From Skermanella sp. TT6 (lineage in GTDB: Bacteria > Pseudomonadota > Alphaproteobacteria > Azospirillales > Azospirillaceae): DNA of 64,000 bases. Numbering within the stretch: position 1 is the first letter of the stretch; each line of letters begins with the position of its first letter. Positions 9,048-18,301 of the stretch are shown piece after piece. Both the position numbers and the translations under genes were made by a program. The notes under the pieces are model-generated. The model did not search any database. It was not told the origin of the DNA and was given only the letters and a program-made list of their open reading frames with translations. Location of the stretch: the NCBI RefSeq assembly GCF_016653635.2, contig NZ_CP067421.1:744001-808000 (forward strand), given 5' to 3'.

Positions 9048-10130
9048 ATGACAAGCCTGTTCGAGACCGCCGCACCTGAATTTCTTCCCGATCGGCCGAT
9101 CTCCGTCGACCCGGACCTGCCTTCGCCGGCTCCCCTGATGGCCCTCTCGACCGGTTTCTGGGGCTTCAAGACCCTGGCTGCGGCCCATGAGATGGATCTC
9201 TTCACCCGGCTGGCAGGCGGGGCGAGCACGACATGCCTGGAACTCGCCGAGGCGCTCGGGATACTTCCCCGTCCGGCGGAAATGCTGCTGACCGGGTGCG
9301 CGGCCCTCGGCCTCCTGGAGAAGCGCGGCGGCCGATACCGTAACGCGCCCATCAGCGAGTCCTATCTCGTGCGCGGCAAGCCCGATTATTTCGGCGGCTG
9401 GATCGAGATGGCCGACAAGCGGCTCTATGCCGGCTGGGGCAAGCTCGCCGAGGCGATCCGCACGAACCGGCCGACGACGTGGGATCCGGCCGTGCAGTCC
9501 TCGATCTTCGACGCCGAGGACCCGACGATGCTGGCCCTCTTCTGGGAGGCGATGCACGCGCTCTCGACCATGACCGCGCGCCGGCTCGGGGAGGCGGTGG
9601 ACCTCGGCCGCTTCCGGCATCTCCTGGATATCGGCGGCGGCTCCGGCGCCTACGACATCGAGCTCTGCCGGCGCTATCCCCATCTTCGCGCAACCGTGTT
9701 CGACCTGCCCCACGTGACCGCGATCGCCGCCGGCAAGATCGCGCTGGCCGGGCTGGGCGGGAGGATCGGGACGGTTCCGGGCGATTTCTTCGGCACGGCG
9801 CCGTTCCCCGGCGGCCACGACGTCCACCTGCTCTCGATGATCCTGCACGACTGGAGCGAGGAGAAGGACCGGGCGCTGCTGCGCCGGTCCTTCGAGGCGC
9901 TGCCGAGCGGCGGCCTCGCCGTGATCAGCGAGCTTCTGGTCAACGACGACAAGACCGGCCCGGCCGCTGCCGCGCTGATGAGCCTGAACATGCTGATCGA
10001 GACGGAAGGGCGGAACTACACGCCATCCGAATACGCCGGGTGGATGGAGGATGCCGGCTTCCGCGACGTGGAGACCGTCTGGTTCGACGCGCCGGGCGCC
10101 AACGGCGCGGTCGTCGGCCGCAAGCCCTAG
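9048..10130 (+). CDS. SAM-dependent O-methyltransferase (class II, CrtF/HIOMT-like)
   Basis: Encodes 360 residues. An N-terminal winged-helix dimerisation domain (about 25-110) is followed by a Rossmann methyltransferase domain with motif I LLDIGGGSGAYD near residue 192. The catalytic-base region LHDWSEEKD lies near residue 266. Such enzymes methylate hydroxyls of aromatic or carotenoid small molecules (hydroxyindole, demethylspheroidene). The substrate here is unknown. ATG 9048 is chosen because GGAGG lies eight bases ahead; a GTG at 9033 is in frame but overlaps that site. The adenylate cyclase follows 33 bases later on the same strand. Confidence 0.85.
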   Translation: MTSLFETAAPEFLPDRPISVDPDLPSPAPLMALSTGFWGFKTLAAAHEMDLFTRLAGGASTTCLELAEALGILPRPAEMLLTGCAALGLLEKRGGRYRNAPISESYLVRGKPDYFGGWIEMADKRLYAGWGKLAEAIRTNRPTTWDPAVQSSIFDAEDPTMLALFWEAMHALSTMTARRLGEAVDLGRFRHLLDIGGGSGAYDIELCRRYPHLRATVFDLPHVTAIAAGKIALAGLGGRIGTVPGDFFGTAPFPGGHDVHLLSMILHDWSEEKDRALLRRSFEALPSGGLAVISELLVNDDKTGPAAAALMSLNMLIETEGRNYTPSEYAGWMEDAGFRDVETVWFDAPGANGAVVGRKP

Positions 10131-10163
10131 ACCGGCGCGGGCCGTCGAACGAGGGAGGATGCG

Positions 10164-12203
10164 ATGAGCCTGGGGATCCGAAGCACGCTTCTGTACGCCA
10201 ACGTCGCCCTGATAGCCTGCTCGCTGTCGGCCGTCTCGGCGGTCGTGCTCCTCCGTCATCTCGCGGTGGTCCAGGCCGTCGCGGACCGCGAGATCGAGCA
10301 GGTCGCCAACGACGTGGCGCACCGGGTTTCCCGATTCCTGGAGAACGGCCCCGCCGTCCTGGACAGGGTGAAGTACTTCGTCGAGCACCGGGACGCTGTC
10401 CTGGGCGACACGGACCGCATGACCGACTACCTGGTGTCCGAGGCCCGGGCGAGCCCGGCGCTGACCTGGGTGAGCGTCAGCAGCGCCGGAACGGGAGAGT
10501 TCCTGGGCGTGACCCGGCGCGACGGCGCGCTCGTCCTCAACCGGTCCGATCCGACGGTCGACGGCGGGATCGCCCGTGAATGGGAATTGCGCCCCGACGG
10601 GACCCGGGTCCCTATGGAGACCGGACCCGGAGTGCCGTACGACCCCCGCGGCAAGCCATGGTACGCCCTGGGAATCGACGCGGACGAGCCGCGCTGGACG
10701 GGTGCCTACGAGTTCGCCGAGGGCAGGCCGGGCATCTCGGCGGTGGTCGGACTGAGGCATCCCGGGACGGGCAGGGCGGCGGGCGTGGCGACCGCGGATT
10801 TCCATCTCAGCGGGATCGAGAACTTCCTGGCGGACCTGCGGGTCGGGACCAGCGGGCGCGCCGCGATCGTGGCGCCCGGGTCCGGCGGCGGTCCCCTCGT
10901 GCTCGGGGCCGGTCCCGACTTTCCGGAAGAGCTGCGCGCCGCGCTGTCGGCCGCCGCCGGATTCCCCGCGGGCCGGCCCGGCGGTCAGTACCGCGCCACG
11001 GCCGGCGGGCTCGTCCTCGACAGCCGCGTCCTCACGATCGGCGGCGGCCTGAGCTGGCAACTCCTCGTCATGCTGCCCCTCGCCGACGTCGAAGGGCCGA
11101 TGTGGTCCGCCACGGCGGCGGTCCTGGTGACCGCCTGCATCTTCCTCGCGGCCGGAATCGTCGCCGCGACCGTGATCGCCCATGCCATCTCCAGGCCGAT
11201 CCGCCTGATGAGCCGGGATCTCGCGGCGATCGGCGACCTCCATTTCCCGGGCAGCCGGCCGGTCCGCTCTTCCATCCGCGAGATCGACGCGATGGCGCGC
11301 TCGCTCGTGCGCATGAAGGCAGCCCTGCGGTCCTTCTCGACCTACGTGCCGGTCGACGTCGTCCGGCGCGTCCTGACGAGCGGGCAGGCGGCCGAACCCG
11401 GCGGCGAACTGCGCGTGCTGACCGTCCTGGTCTCGGACCTGGCCGGCTTCACCGGAATCGCCGAAGGCATGCCGCCGGGGAAGCTGGTCGGGTACCTGGG
11501 CAAGTATTTCGGCGCCCTGGAACGGGCCGTCCAGGACGCCGGCGGCGTCGTGGACAAGTTCATGGGCGACGGCATGCTGGCCTTCTTCAATGCTCCGCAC
11601 CATGTTCGCGGTCACGCGGCCCGCGCATGCGAGGCGGCGCTCGACGCGCAGCGCTCCCTCGGCCTGCTCGACCTCGAGGACGGCGACGCGCCGCCGTCCC
11701 GGACGCGCATCGGCCTCGCCACGGGAGAGGTCCTGGTCGGCAATATCGGGACGGCCCAGCGCCTGTCCTACACGGTGATCGGGGACGCTGTGAACCTGGC
11801 GTCCCGGCTGGAGATGCTGAACAAGGCCTACGGGACCGCCATCCTAGTATCGGGCGAGGTTCGACGGACTGCCGGCAGCGGCTTCGAATGGCGCCACCTC
11901 GACCGGGTCACCGTTCCCGGACGGTCGGAACCGGTGGAGCTGTACGAACTGCTGGGCCGAACGGGGGAGGTCGACGGGACGACGCTGATGGTCCGGGATC
12001 TCCACGAAGCGGCCCTGAGGCACCTGGTCGCCGGCCGGTTCGACGAGGCTGCGCATGGCTTCCGCGCCCTCCTCGACAGGGCGCCCGACGACCGCCCCGC
12101 CCGGTATCTCCTGGAGCACACCATGGGGATGCGGGCGGAACCCGCCGGCGCGGCGCCATCGAGGGACTGGCGGGGCGTGCATGTCCATCGGTCCAAGATG
12201 TGA
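10164..12203 (+). CDS. membrane-bound class III adenylate cyclase with Cache-like sensor
   Basis: Encodes 679 residues. A transmembrane helix (about 10-32), a periplasmic sensor of about 280 residues (Cache-like, with PYDPRGKPWY), a second helix (about 315-337), HAMP-like linker, then a class III cyclase domain (about 410-590). Metal ligands are D425 (VSDLAGFT) and D469 (KFMGDG). K465 and D541 are the adenine-selecting pair, and N544 and R548 the transition-state residues, so it should make cAMP. A short TPR-like tail follows. ATG 10164 has GGGAGG upstream. A cAMP-type binding domain occurs at 49.5 kb, but no functional link is shown. Confidence 0.92.
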   Translation: MSLGIRSTLLYANVALIACSLSAVSAVVLLRHLAVVQAVADREIEQVANDVAHRVSRFLENGPAVLDRVKYFVEHRDAVLGDTDRMTDYLVSEARASPALTWVSVSSAGTGEFLGVTRRDGALVLNRSDPTVDGGIAREWELRPDGTRVPMETGPGVPYDPRGKPWYALGIDADEPRWTGAYEFAEGRPGISAVVGLRHPGTGRAAGVATADFHLSGIENFLADLRVGTSGRAAIVAPGSGGGPLVLGAGPDFPEELRAALSAAAGFPAGRPGGQYRATAGGLVLDSRVLTIGGGLSWQLLVMLPLADVEGPMWSATAAVLVTACIFLAAGIVAATVIAHAISRPIRLMSRDLAAIGDLHFPGSRPVRSSIREIDAMARSLVRMKAALRSFSTYVPVDVVRRVLTSGQAAEPGGELRVLTVLVSDLAGFTGIAEGMPPGKLVGYLGKYFGALERAVQDAGGVVDKFMGDGMLAFFNAPHHVRGHAARACEAALDAQRSLGLLDLEDGDAPPSRTRIGLATGEVLVGNIGTAQRLSYTVIGDAVNLASRLEMLNKAYGTAILVSGEVRRTAGSGFEWRHLDRVTVPGRSEPVELYELLGRTGEVDGTTLMVRDLHEAALRHLVAGRFDEAAHGFRALLDRAPDDRPARYLLEHTMGMRAEPAGAAPSRDWRGVHVHRSKM

Positions 12204-12224
12204 GGACGACGGTGGTTTCTCATG

Positions 12225-12247
12225 CTTCCGGTCGACTTCACCGGAAG
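12225..12247 (+). terminator. hairpin after the adenylate cyclase gene
   Basis: CTTCCGGT (12225-12232) pairs perfectly with ACCGGAAG (12240-12247) around a 7-base loop, 22 bases after the cyclase stop. No T-run follows. The rest of 12248-12496 holds no gene that I can support; it separates convergent genes. Confidence 0.4.
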
Positions 12248-12496
12248 TCTCGCCGGACTTGACCAACCTTGACCGCTTGCGACACCCGGCCGATCTCCCG
12301 CGGGTCCATGGCGACCGTCGGATTGGGATTCTCGATCAGCGTCATGGGACGGCTGACGGTCCTGCCGGAACCCGGGTTATGGCGGATACGGTTCCGGCGT
12401 TTCATGTCCATCGCGCGGCGGGCGTGTGCGCCCTGAACCTTCCGGCTCCTGGCTTTCCTGATTCGCGTGTGAGAAACGGCCTTCCACGCTCCGCCG

Positions 12497-13873
12497 TTAC
12501 AGGGCGGCCAGGATCCGCACCCAGGACCGGATCCCCTTGCGGAAGCTCTTCAGGTCGTATTTCTCGTTGGGGCTGTGGATCCGGTCGTCGCTGAGGCCGA
12601 AGCCCGCCATCACCACGTCGATCCCGAGCTTGTCCTTGATCAGCGTCGTCACCGGGATGGAGCCGCCCCCGCCCACGAAGGCGGCGTCGCGGCCCCATTC
12701 ATCCGTCAAGGCGGCCTGCGTCTTCTGGAATGCCGGCGCGCCCGTGTCGAAGGCCACGGCGGTCCCGGACCCATGCTCCATGAAATCCACCCTGCAATCG
12801 GCCGGGACCCGCGCCTTGACGAAATCCCGGAAGGCCGCGCGCACCTTGTGCGGGTCCTGGTCGAACACCAGCCGGAACGAGATCTTGGCCGAGGCCTGCG
12901 CCGGGATCACCGTCTTGAAACCGGCGCCCTGATAGCCGCCGCCCATGCCGTTCACTTCGCAGGTCGGCCGCGACCAGACCATTTCGAGAGCCGAGCGTCC
13001 CTTTTCCCCCGCCGGCACCGACAGCCCGACCTCGCCCAGGAAGGCTTCCGTGGAAAAATCGAGCCTGGCCCAGCTCTCCTTCAACGCTTTGGGCAGCTCC
13101 GGCACGCCGTCGTAGAAGCCTGGGATGGTGACGCGCCCGTCGGCGGCGCGCAGGTCGGCGATGATGCGGGCCAGGATGTGGTTGGGGTTCGCCGCGGCCG
13201 AGCCGTAGAATCCCGAATGCAAATCGCGGTCGGCGGCGTGGATGGTGATCTCCTCGCCGCAGAGTCCGCGCAGGCTGGTCGTGATCGCCGGCGTGTCCGG
13301 GTCCCACATGTTGGTGTCGCAGATCAGCGCCAGATCGGCGCGCAATTCCTCCTTGTTGGCGTCCAGGAACGGCGGCAGGTTCACCCCGCCCGATTCCTCC
13401 TCGCCCTCCAGCAGGATCGTGATCGGGATCGGCAGCTTGCCCGTCACCGCCTTCCAGGCGCGGCAGGCCTCGACGAATGTCATCAGCTGTCCCTTGTCGT
13501 CCGCGGCCCCGCGCGCGACGATCATCCGGGATCCGTCCGCCCGCGTCTCGACCGAGGGCGCGAAGGGGTCGTGGTCCCACAGTTCCAGCGGATCGACCGG
13601 CTGCACGTCGTAGTGACCGTAGAACAGCACCGAGGTCCCCGGCGCCGAGCGATCATGCGCGACGACCATCGGATGGCCTGCCGTGTCCCGCACGCTCGCG
13701 TCGAAGCCGATCGAGGCGAGATCGGCCGCGTGCCATTCGGCGCAGGCCCGCGTCTCGGCGGCATAAGCCGGATCGGTCGAGATCGACTTCAGCCGCAGCG
13801 TGGCGAACAGGCGGTCCAGCGCCGCGTCGAGATCGGCGTCGGCACGGGCGAGGACTGCATCGAGTTCGGACAT
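12497..13873 (-). CDS. M20-family dipeptidase
   Basis: Encodes 458 residues, typical of cytosolic M20 metallodipeptidases (PepV/carnosinase type). The di-zinc site is readable: H87 and D89 in YGHYDVQP, the bridging D125 in RGAADDKG, and the catalytic Glu pair E159/E160 in LLEGEEESGG. The lid domain lies between about 195 and 300, and a GGGGSIPVT loop is near the end. GGGAGGAAA precedes ATG 13873. It is followed at short distance by an SLC13 permease, and an AbgT transporter lies nearby. Because AbgT partners with M20 hydrolases in aminobenzoyl-glutamate use, an imported conjugate or dipeptide is a reasonable substrate guess. Confidence 0.9.
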   Translation of the reverse strand: MSELDAVLARADADLDAALDRLFATLRLKSISTDPAYAAETRACAEWHAADLASIGFDASVRDTAGHPMVVAHDRSAPGTSVLFYGHYDVQPVDPLELWDHDPFAPSVETRADGSRMIVARGAADDKGQLMTFVEACRAWKAVTGKLPIPITILLEGEEESGGVNLPPFLDANKEELRADLALICDTNMWDPDTPAITTSLRGLCGEEITIHAADRDLHSGFYGSAAANPNHILARIIADLRAADGRVTIPGFYDGVPELPKALKESWARLDFSTEAFLGEVGLSVPAGEKGRSALEMVWSRPTCEVNGMGGGYQGAGFKTVIPAQASAKISFRLVFDQDPHKVRAAFRDFVKARVPADCRVDFMEHGSGTAVAFDTGAPAFQKTQAALTDEWGRDAAFVGGGGSIPVTTLIKDKLGIDVVMAGFGLSDDRIHSPNEKYDLKSFRKGIRSWVRILAAL

Positions 13874-13946
13874 TTCCAGGTTTCCTCCCTTGGTTTCCTT
13901 TACCTTCCGCAGAGATTCACGCGGAGTCTCCGCCCGGGCCGCAGGC

Positions 13947-15752
13947 TCAGAACGGCCAGATGACCGGCACCACGAAGATCACGAGGATGAAGCACCAGAT
14001 CAGCATCGGCAGGCCGAGCTTCCAGTAGTCGCCGAACCTGTAGGCGCCCGGCTCCATCACCATCAGGTTCGTCGCCGTCGCAACCGGCGTGAGGAAGGCT
14101 CCGGCGCAGGCGACGCACACGCACATCAGCACCGGCTGCGTGGAGATGCCCATCTGCTGGGCCGCGACCACCGAGATCGGAATGATGATGAGGGCGGTGG
14201 CGGTATTGGAGATCACCTGCCCCAGGACCGCCGAGAACACGAAGAGGCCGGTCAGCAGCGCATAGGGACCGGCATCCCCGACGATCCCTACGAGCGTCTC
14301 GGCGAGCAGGCGCGCGGCACCGGTCTGCTCCATCGCGGTCGAGAGCGGCATCATCGCGCCGACCAGGATCACCGTCGTCCAATTGATCGAGCGATATACC
14401 TGCTCCACGCTCAGCACCCCCGAGATCAGGACGATGCCGGCGGCCAGCAGCCCTGCCACGGCGGGCGGCACGAGCCCGGTGGCCAGCAGGAACACCATGA
14501 GCGCCAGCGCCGCGAGCACCGTCCCCGCCCCGCGTCCCATCGGCACGGCCTGGCGGCGCATCAGGTCGGGCGAGTTCACCACCAGCACTTCGGCCTGGTC
14601 GAGCCGAGTGTCGAGCGCCTTCCAGGTGCCTTGCAGAAGCATCGTGTCGCCGGCCGCCAGGGCGTCGCCCGGCATCAGGTCGACGCCCTGTCGCTGAAGC
14701 GCCAGCACGATCAGGTCGCCGCTTTCGGTGATCATTCCGGGAAAGAAACGCTCCCCGATCAGGGGCGACCGCGGTGGGATCAGCACTTCCGCAAGCCCGG
14801 AGTCGCGGTTGAAGAGCTGGTCGGTGATCTCCCCCTCGGGCGCGTCCTCGCGGAAGGCGAGGTTGAACTCCCGGGCGACTTCGGCCGCCTGGTCGGCGGG
14901 TCCGCGCAGGACCAGCAGGTCGCCCTCGCCGATGGTGTCGCGCCGGATCAGATGACCCCGTGCGTCCTTGAACGTCACGAAGGCCAGATCGCCCCGTCTG
15001 GCGAGGCCGATCGCCTGGCGCGTCTTGCCGATCAGGGGAGATCCGGCGCGAACGTGCAGCTGGTACACGTCGCCCGACAGGCGATACTGCTCGAACAGGG
15101 TGGTCGCGAGCCGGCTCAGGTCTGGCGGAAGGGTCCTGCTGGTGCGGTTCGGCAACAGGCGTTCGCCGAACAGCACCACGATGCCGATACACCCCAGCAC
15201 GATCGGCGCGCCGATCAGCGCGAACTCGAAATAGCCGAACCCGCCGCCGCCTGCATCGGCCGAGGCTTCGACCACGAGCACGTTGACCGGACTGCCGGTC
15301 AGCATCAGCAGGGAGCCCCCATGGGCTCCGAAGACCAGAGGCATCAACAGCTGGGACGGCGACCGGCCCAGCCGGATGGCCATGACGACGACGACCGGCA
15401 GAAGCGCCGCCACCGCGCCGTTCACGCTGATCAGGGCGCTCAGGATTCCGACGAAGCCCATCATCAGCACGATCAGCCGTATCCGGCTGTCGCCGGCCTG
15501 CCGGATCAGGAGCTGCCCGGCCCAGGCCGTCACGCCGGCCACCTCCAGGCCGGCGCTGACGACGAAGAGCGCTGCGATGAAGATGACCGCCGGGTCGCCG
15601 AAGCCTGCCAGGCTCTGGTTCAACGTCAGTATGCCCGTCGCCCAGAGCGACAGCGCGGCGCCTACGCAGACACCGATGACCGGCAGACGGTCCCATATGA
15701 ACAGCACAATGATTGCAGCGATGATAGCGAAGACGGTCCAGATCTCGCTCAC
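13947..15752 (-). CDS. SLC13-type permease with two TrkA-C (RCK_C) domains
   Basis: Encodes about 601 residues: N-terminal helices (to about 195), two tandem soluble RCK_C/TrkA-C domains (about 205-375) and a C-terminal helical half. SNT-like helix hairpins occur in both halves: TGSPVNVLV in the first and SNTATALIIIP in the second. These proteins import divalent anions such as dicarboxylates or sulfate with sodium; the soluble insert may bind a nucleotide or second messenger. GTG 15752 is preferred as start because GAAGG lies eight bases upstream; a TTG 15 bases earlier is also in frame. The M20 gene lies 73 bases downstream on the same strand. Confidence 0.85.
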   Translation of the reverse strand: MSEIWTVFAIIAAIIVLFIWDRLPVIGVCVGAALSLWATGILTLNQSLAGFGDPAVIFIAALFVVSAGLEVAGVTAWAGQLLIRQAGDSRIRLIVLMMGFVGILSALISVNGAVAALLPVVVVMAIRLGRSPSQLLMPLVFGAHGGSLLMLTGSPVNVLVVEASADAGGGGFGYFEFALIGAPIVLGCIGIVVLFGERLLPNRTSRTLPPDLSRLATTLFEQYRLSGDVYQLHVRAGSPLIGKTRQAIGLARRGDLAFVTFKDARGHLIRRDTIGEGDLLVLRGPADQAAEVAREFNLAFREDAPEGEITDQLFNRDSGLAEVLIPPRSPLIGERFFPGMITESGDLIVLALQRQGVDLMPGDALAAGDTMLLQGTWKALDTRLDQAEVLVVNSPDLMRRQAVPMGRGAGTVLAALALMVFLLATGLVPPAVAGLLAAGIVLISGVLSVEQVYRSINWTTVILVGAMMPLSTAMEQTGAARLLAETLVGIVGDAGPYALLTGLFVFSAVLGQVISNTATALIIIPISVVAAQQMGISTQPVLMCVCVACAGAFLTPVATATNLMVMEPGAYRFGDYWKLGLPMLIWCFILVIFVVPVIWPF

Positions 15753-15823
15753 GGATCCAACCTTCAAGTCTCTTGCTGATGCCGATATTGCCAGCGCGGG
15801 CGCACCGGTCGCCAGACAGAAGA

Positions 15824-15850
15824 ATTATAAACTCCTTGATTAACATGCAA
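15824..15850 (-). promoter_or_regulatory. candidate promoter of the SLC13-M20 unit
   Basis: On the minus strand a perfect TATAAT (15829-15824) lies 15 bases downstream of TTGCAT (15850-15845). The spacer is shorter than ideal. It would give a leader of roughly 65 bases to GTG 15752. Confidence 0.35.
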
Positions 15851-15903
15851 GGTATAATATCGAAGGCAGAAACATTGGTTGCAAAAGATTATGATATTTT
15901 TGG

Positions 15904-15924
15904 GCGCGTGACTTTGCCACGCGC
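15904..15924. promoter_or_regulatory. inverted repeat in the SLC13/AbgT divergent region
   Basis: GCGCGTG (15904-15910) and CACGCGC (15918-15924) are exact reverse complements around a 7-base spacer. It lies in the 370-base AT-rich gap between divergent transporter genes, so it is an operator or leader hairpin candidate. Confidence 0.4.
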
Positions 15925-15971
15925 AAGCAAGCAAAGTCTTGAAAGTTCGCCTTCCGGATGAAGAAACACTT

Positions 15972-15986
15972 CTGAAACTGTTTCAG
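15972..15986. promoter_or_regulatory. 15-bp palindrome CTGAAACTGTTTCAG
   Basis: Perfect 7-1-7 palindrome midway between the divergent SLC13 and AbgT genes, typical in size and placement of a transcription-factor operator. The rest of the 15753-16122 gap holds no gene. Confidence 0.5.
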
Positions 15987-16122
15987 CAGGTTCCAATTCT
16001 CTTGACGAAAGAGACACTAACTGTTCTGGTGCTCGGTTTTTTGGTATTAATACTATGCTGAAGTATCCTCGCAGTCATCGTTCAGAGCATATTCCTACAA
16101 ACCTTGTCTCAAGGGAGGGGCG

Positions 16123-17694
16123 ATGGCGGACCAGATTGGATACCCGACGCCGAGCCGGACGCAGACGGTGGCCAGGAAACCGGGTGCTCTGGACAGGTTT
16201 CTCACGACGATCGAGCGCGTTGGAAACAAGGTGCCGCACCCGGGCATCATCTTCTTCATCCTGATCGGCATCGTCATCGTCCTGTCGGCGATATTCGGCC
16301 TTCTGGGAACCTCGATCACCTACGAGGTGGCCGATCCGGTTTCGGGCGAGATCGAGACGCGCACGACGGACGTGCGGAGCCTGCTGTCGCCGGAGGGCCT
16401 GCGCTTCATGATCACGTCCCCCGTGGCCAATTTCCTGGGCTTCGGATCGGTCGGCGTGATCGTCATCGCCATGGTCGGCGTGGGCGTCGCCGAGGAATCC
16501 GGGCTGATCGCGACGCTGGTGCGCAAGATCGTCCTCATCGCACCCCGCTCGATCTTCACCTTCATCGTCGTGATGCTCGGGGTCGTTTCCTCGATCGCGG
16601 CGGACGCCGGCTACCTGGTGCTCGTCCCGCTGGGCGCCGCGGCATTCCACAGCCTCGGACGGCATCCCCTGGCGGGACTGGCGGCGGCCTTTTCCGGTGT
16701 GGCGGCGGTATTCCTGGTCAACGTCTTCGTCACGCCCACCGACGCGCTGCTGGCCGAAATGACCAACGACGCGATACGCCTCGTCGATCCGGCGCGCCAG
16801 GTCACCCTCGTCGGCAACCTTTATTTCATGATCGTCTCAAGCCTTCTGATGGCTGTCCTCTGCACGCTCATCACCGAGAAGATCGTCGAACCGCATCTGG
16901 GACCGTACACGGGCGGCGTGCCGGTGCAGGCCGCCGAAGGATTGGCCCCGGAGCAGTCTCGGGGCCTGCGCAACGCCGGCGTGGCGCTTGCGGTTTTCGT
17001 GGCGGCGATGGCGCTCCTGACCGTACCGCCGAACTCGGTGCTGCGAAACCCGCAGACCGGGGAGATCCTGTCGGGCTCGCCGTTCATGGACGGCCTGATC
17101 ATCCAGATCAGCGCGCTTTTCTTCGCGGTCGGCTTCGCCTATGGGAAGGGAGCCGGCACGATCAATAATCTGACCCAGGCGATCGGCATGATCGTGAAGA
17201 CCTTCGGGGGGCTCGCGGGGCTGATCTTTCTCCTCCTGGTGATCGCGCAGTTCATCGCCTTCTTCAACTTCACCAACATGGCGGTCGTGCTGGCCGCCAA
17301 CCTCGCCGACATCCTGCAGGACGCTCCGATCAACGGGGTCGGCTACATCATCATCTTCGTGCTGATCATCTTCCTGATCGATGTCCTGATCACCGGGGCC
17401 GTCGCGAAGTGGGCGATCTTCGCTCCCGTGTTCATTCCGCTTTTCATGCGACTGGGCGGGGACCCGAACCTTGTCCTGGCGGCCTATCGGGTCGGGGATT
17501 CGCCGATGAACGTCATCACTCCGCTGAACGTGTATCTCGGGGTCATGGTCGGCTTCGCCGCGAAGTACCAGAAGGACGCCGGTATCGGCACCATCGTCTC
17601 CCTGATGCTGCCATACACCGGGATCCTCGTGGTCGCCTGGACCCTGCTCCTGATCGCCTGGTACCTGCTCGGCATCCCCCTCGGGCCGGCCTGA
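16123..17694 (+). CDS. AbgT-family transporter
   Basis: Encodes 523 residues with about nine to eleven transmembrane segments and two re-entrant hairpins. AbgT proteins take up p-aminobenzoyl-glutamate or act as proton-driven sulfonamide exporters (MtrF type). Family features seen are the N-terminal ERVGNKVPHPGIIFFILIG and the C-terminal DSPMNVITPLNVYLGVM segment. GGGAGGGG lies just upstream of ATG 16123. The nearby M20 dipeptidase suggests import of a peptide-like conjugate, as in the E. coli abg locus, but no AbgA/AbgB pair is present. Followed 41 bases later by a DUF1269 gene on the same strand. Confidence 0.92.
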   Translation: MADQIGYPTPSRTQTVARKPGALDRFLTTIERVGNKVPHPGIIFFILIGIVIVLSAIFGLLGTSITYEVADPVSGEIETRTTDVRSLLSPEGLRFMITSPVANFLGFGSVGVIVIAMVGVGVAEESGLIATLVRKIVLIAPRSIFTFIVVMLGVVSSIAADAGYLVLVPLGAAAFHSLGRHPLAGLAAAFSGVAAVFLVNVFVTPTDALLAEMTNDAIRLVDPARQVTLVGNLYFMIVSSLLMAVLCTLITEKIVEPHLGPYTGGVPVQAAEGLAPEQSRGLRNAGVALAVFVAAMALLTVPPNSVLRNPQTGEILSGSPFMDGLIIQISALFFAVGFAYGKGAGTINNLTQAIGMIVKTFGGLAGLIFLLLVIAQFIAFFNFTNMAVVLAANLADILQDAPINGVGYIIIFVLIIFLIDVLITGAVAKWAIFAPVFIPLFMRLGGDPNLVLAAYRVGDSPMNVITPLNVYLGVMVGFAAKYQKDAGIGTIVSLMLPYTGILVVAWTLLLIAWYLLGIPLGPA

Positions 17695-17735
17695 CCAAGG
17701 GAAACGCCTGTCTCAACATAGGGAGAAAACCACAG

Positions 17736-18263
17736 ATGTCCGATCTGATCTGCGTCGCGTTCAAGGACAAGGAAACGGCCGACAAGGCCCTCGACGAATT
17801 GCGGGAGATGCAGCGGGAATACCTCATCGACCTCGAGGATGCGTGCGTCGCGGTGCGGGAGCTGGACGGCAAGGTGCGCCTGAAGCAGGCGGTGAACCTC
17901 GTGTCGCTGGGAAGCGCCAAATCGGGGCTTTCCGGCATGCTCTGGGGCTCGCTGGTCGGCCTGCTGTTCCTCAACCCTCTCGCCGGCATGGCGCTGGGAG
18001 GCGTCATCGGCGCCGGAACGGGCGCGCTGGCCGGCAGCGTGACCGATTACGGCATCCCGGACGATTACATCCGGAAGATCGCCCGGACCATCGAGCCGGG
18101 GACCTCCGCGCTGTTCGTGCTGGTGCGCAGGGTCAATCCCGACAAGGTGCTGCCCGAACTCGGCAAGTACCAGGGCACGGTGCTGCGCACGTCGCTGACG
18201 ACCGAGCAGGAGAACCGCCTCAAGGAGGCTTTGAACTGCGCCACTGCGCAGGCGACGGCATGA
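17736..18263 (+). CDS. DUF1269-family membrane-associated protein
   Basis: Encodes 175 residues. The N-terminus has the DUF1269 look (LICVAFKDKETADKALDEL, then DACVAVRELDGKVRLKQ). The centre is a glycine-rich hydrophobic stretch (about 65-105, SGMLWGSLVGLLFLNPLAG) that may be a membrane hairpin. The C-terminus contains ALFVLVRRVNPDKVLPEL. The biochemical role of the family is not established. GGGAGAAAA sits ahead of ATG 17736. It probably shares a transcript with the AbgT gene, and a strong hairpin follows. Confidence 0.85.
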   Translation: MSDLICVAFKDKETADKALDELREMQREYLIDLEDACVAVRELDGKVRLKQAVNLVSLGSAKSGLSGMLWGSLVGLLFLNPLAGMALGGVIGAGTGALAGSVTDYGIPDDYIRKIARTIEPGTSALFVLVRRVNPDKVLPELGKYQGTVLRTSLTTEQENRLKEALNCATAQATA

Positions 18264-18270
18264 CCGGAAA

Positions 18271-18297
18271 CCCGCGTCGGGCTTCGCCCGGCGCGGG
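18271..18297. terminator. bidirectional hairpin between convergent genes
   Basis: CCCGCG-T-CGGGC pairs with GCCCG-G-CGCGGG around a TTC loop (18283-18285), giving eleven pairs and one mismatch. It fills the 38-base gap between the DUF1269 stop and the CDF-like stop and could serve both transcripts. Confidence 0.6.
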
Positions 18298-18301
18298 GCA
18301 T

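Noticed and set aside
8844-11615. A minus-strand frame continuous with the TolB-like gene, extending to about 1400 codons
   Set aside because: The extension runs antisense through the O-methyltransferase and cyclase genes. The real start, with a ribosome site, is near 8843.
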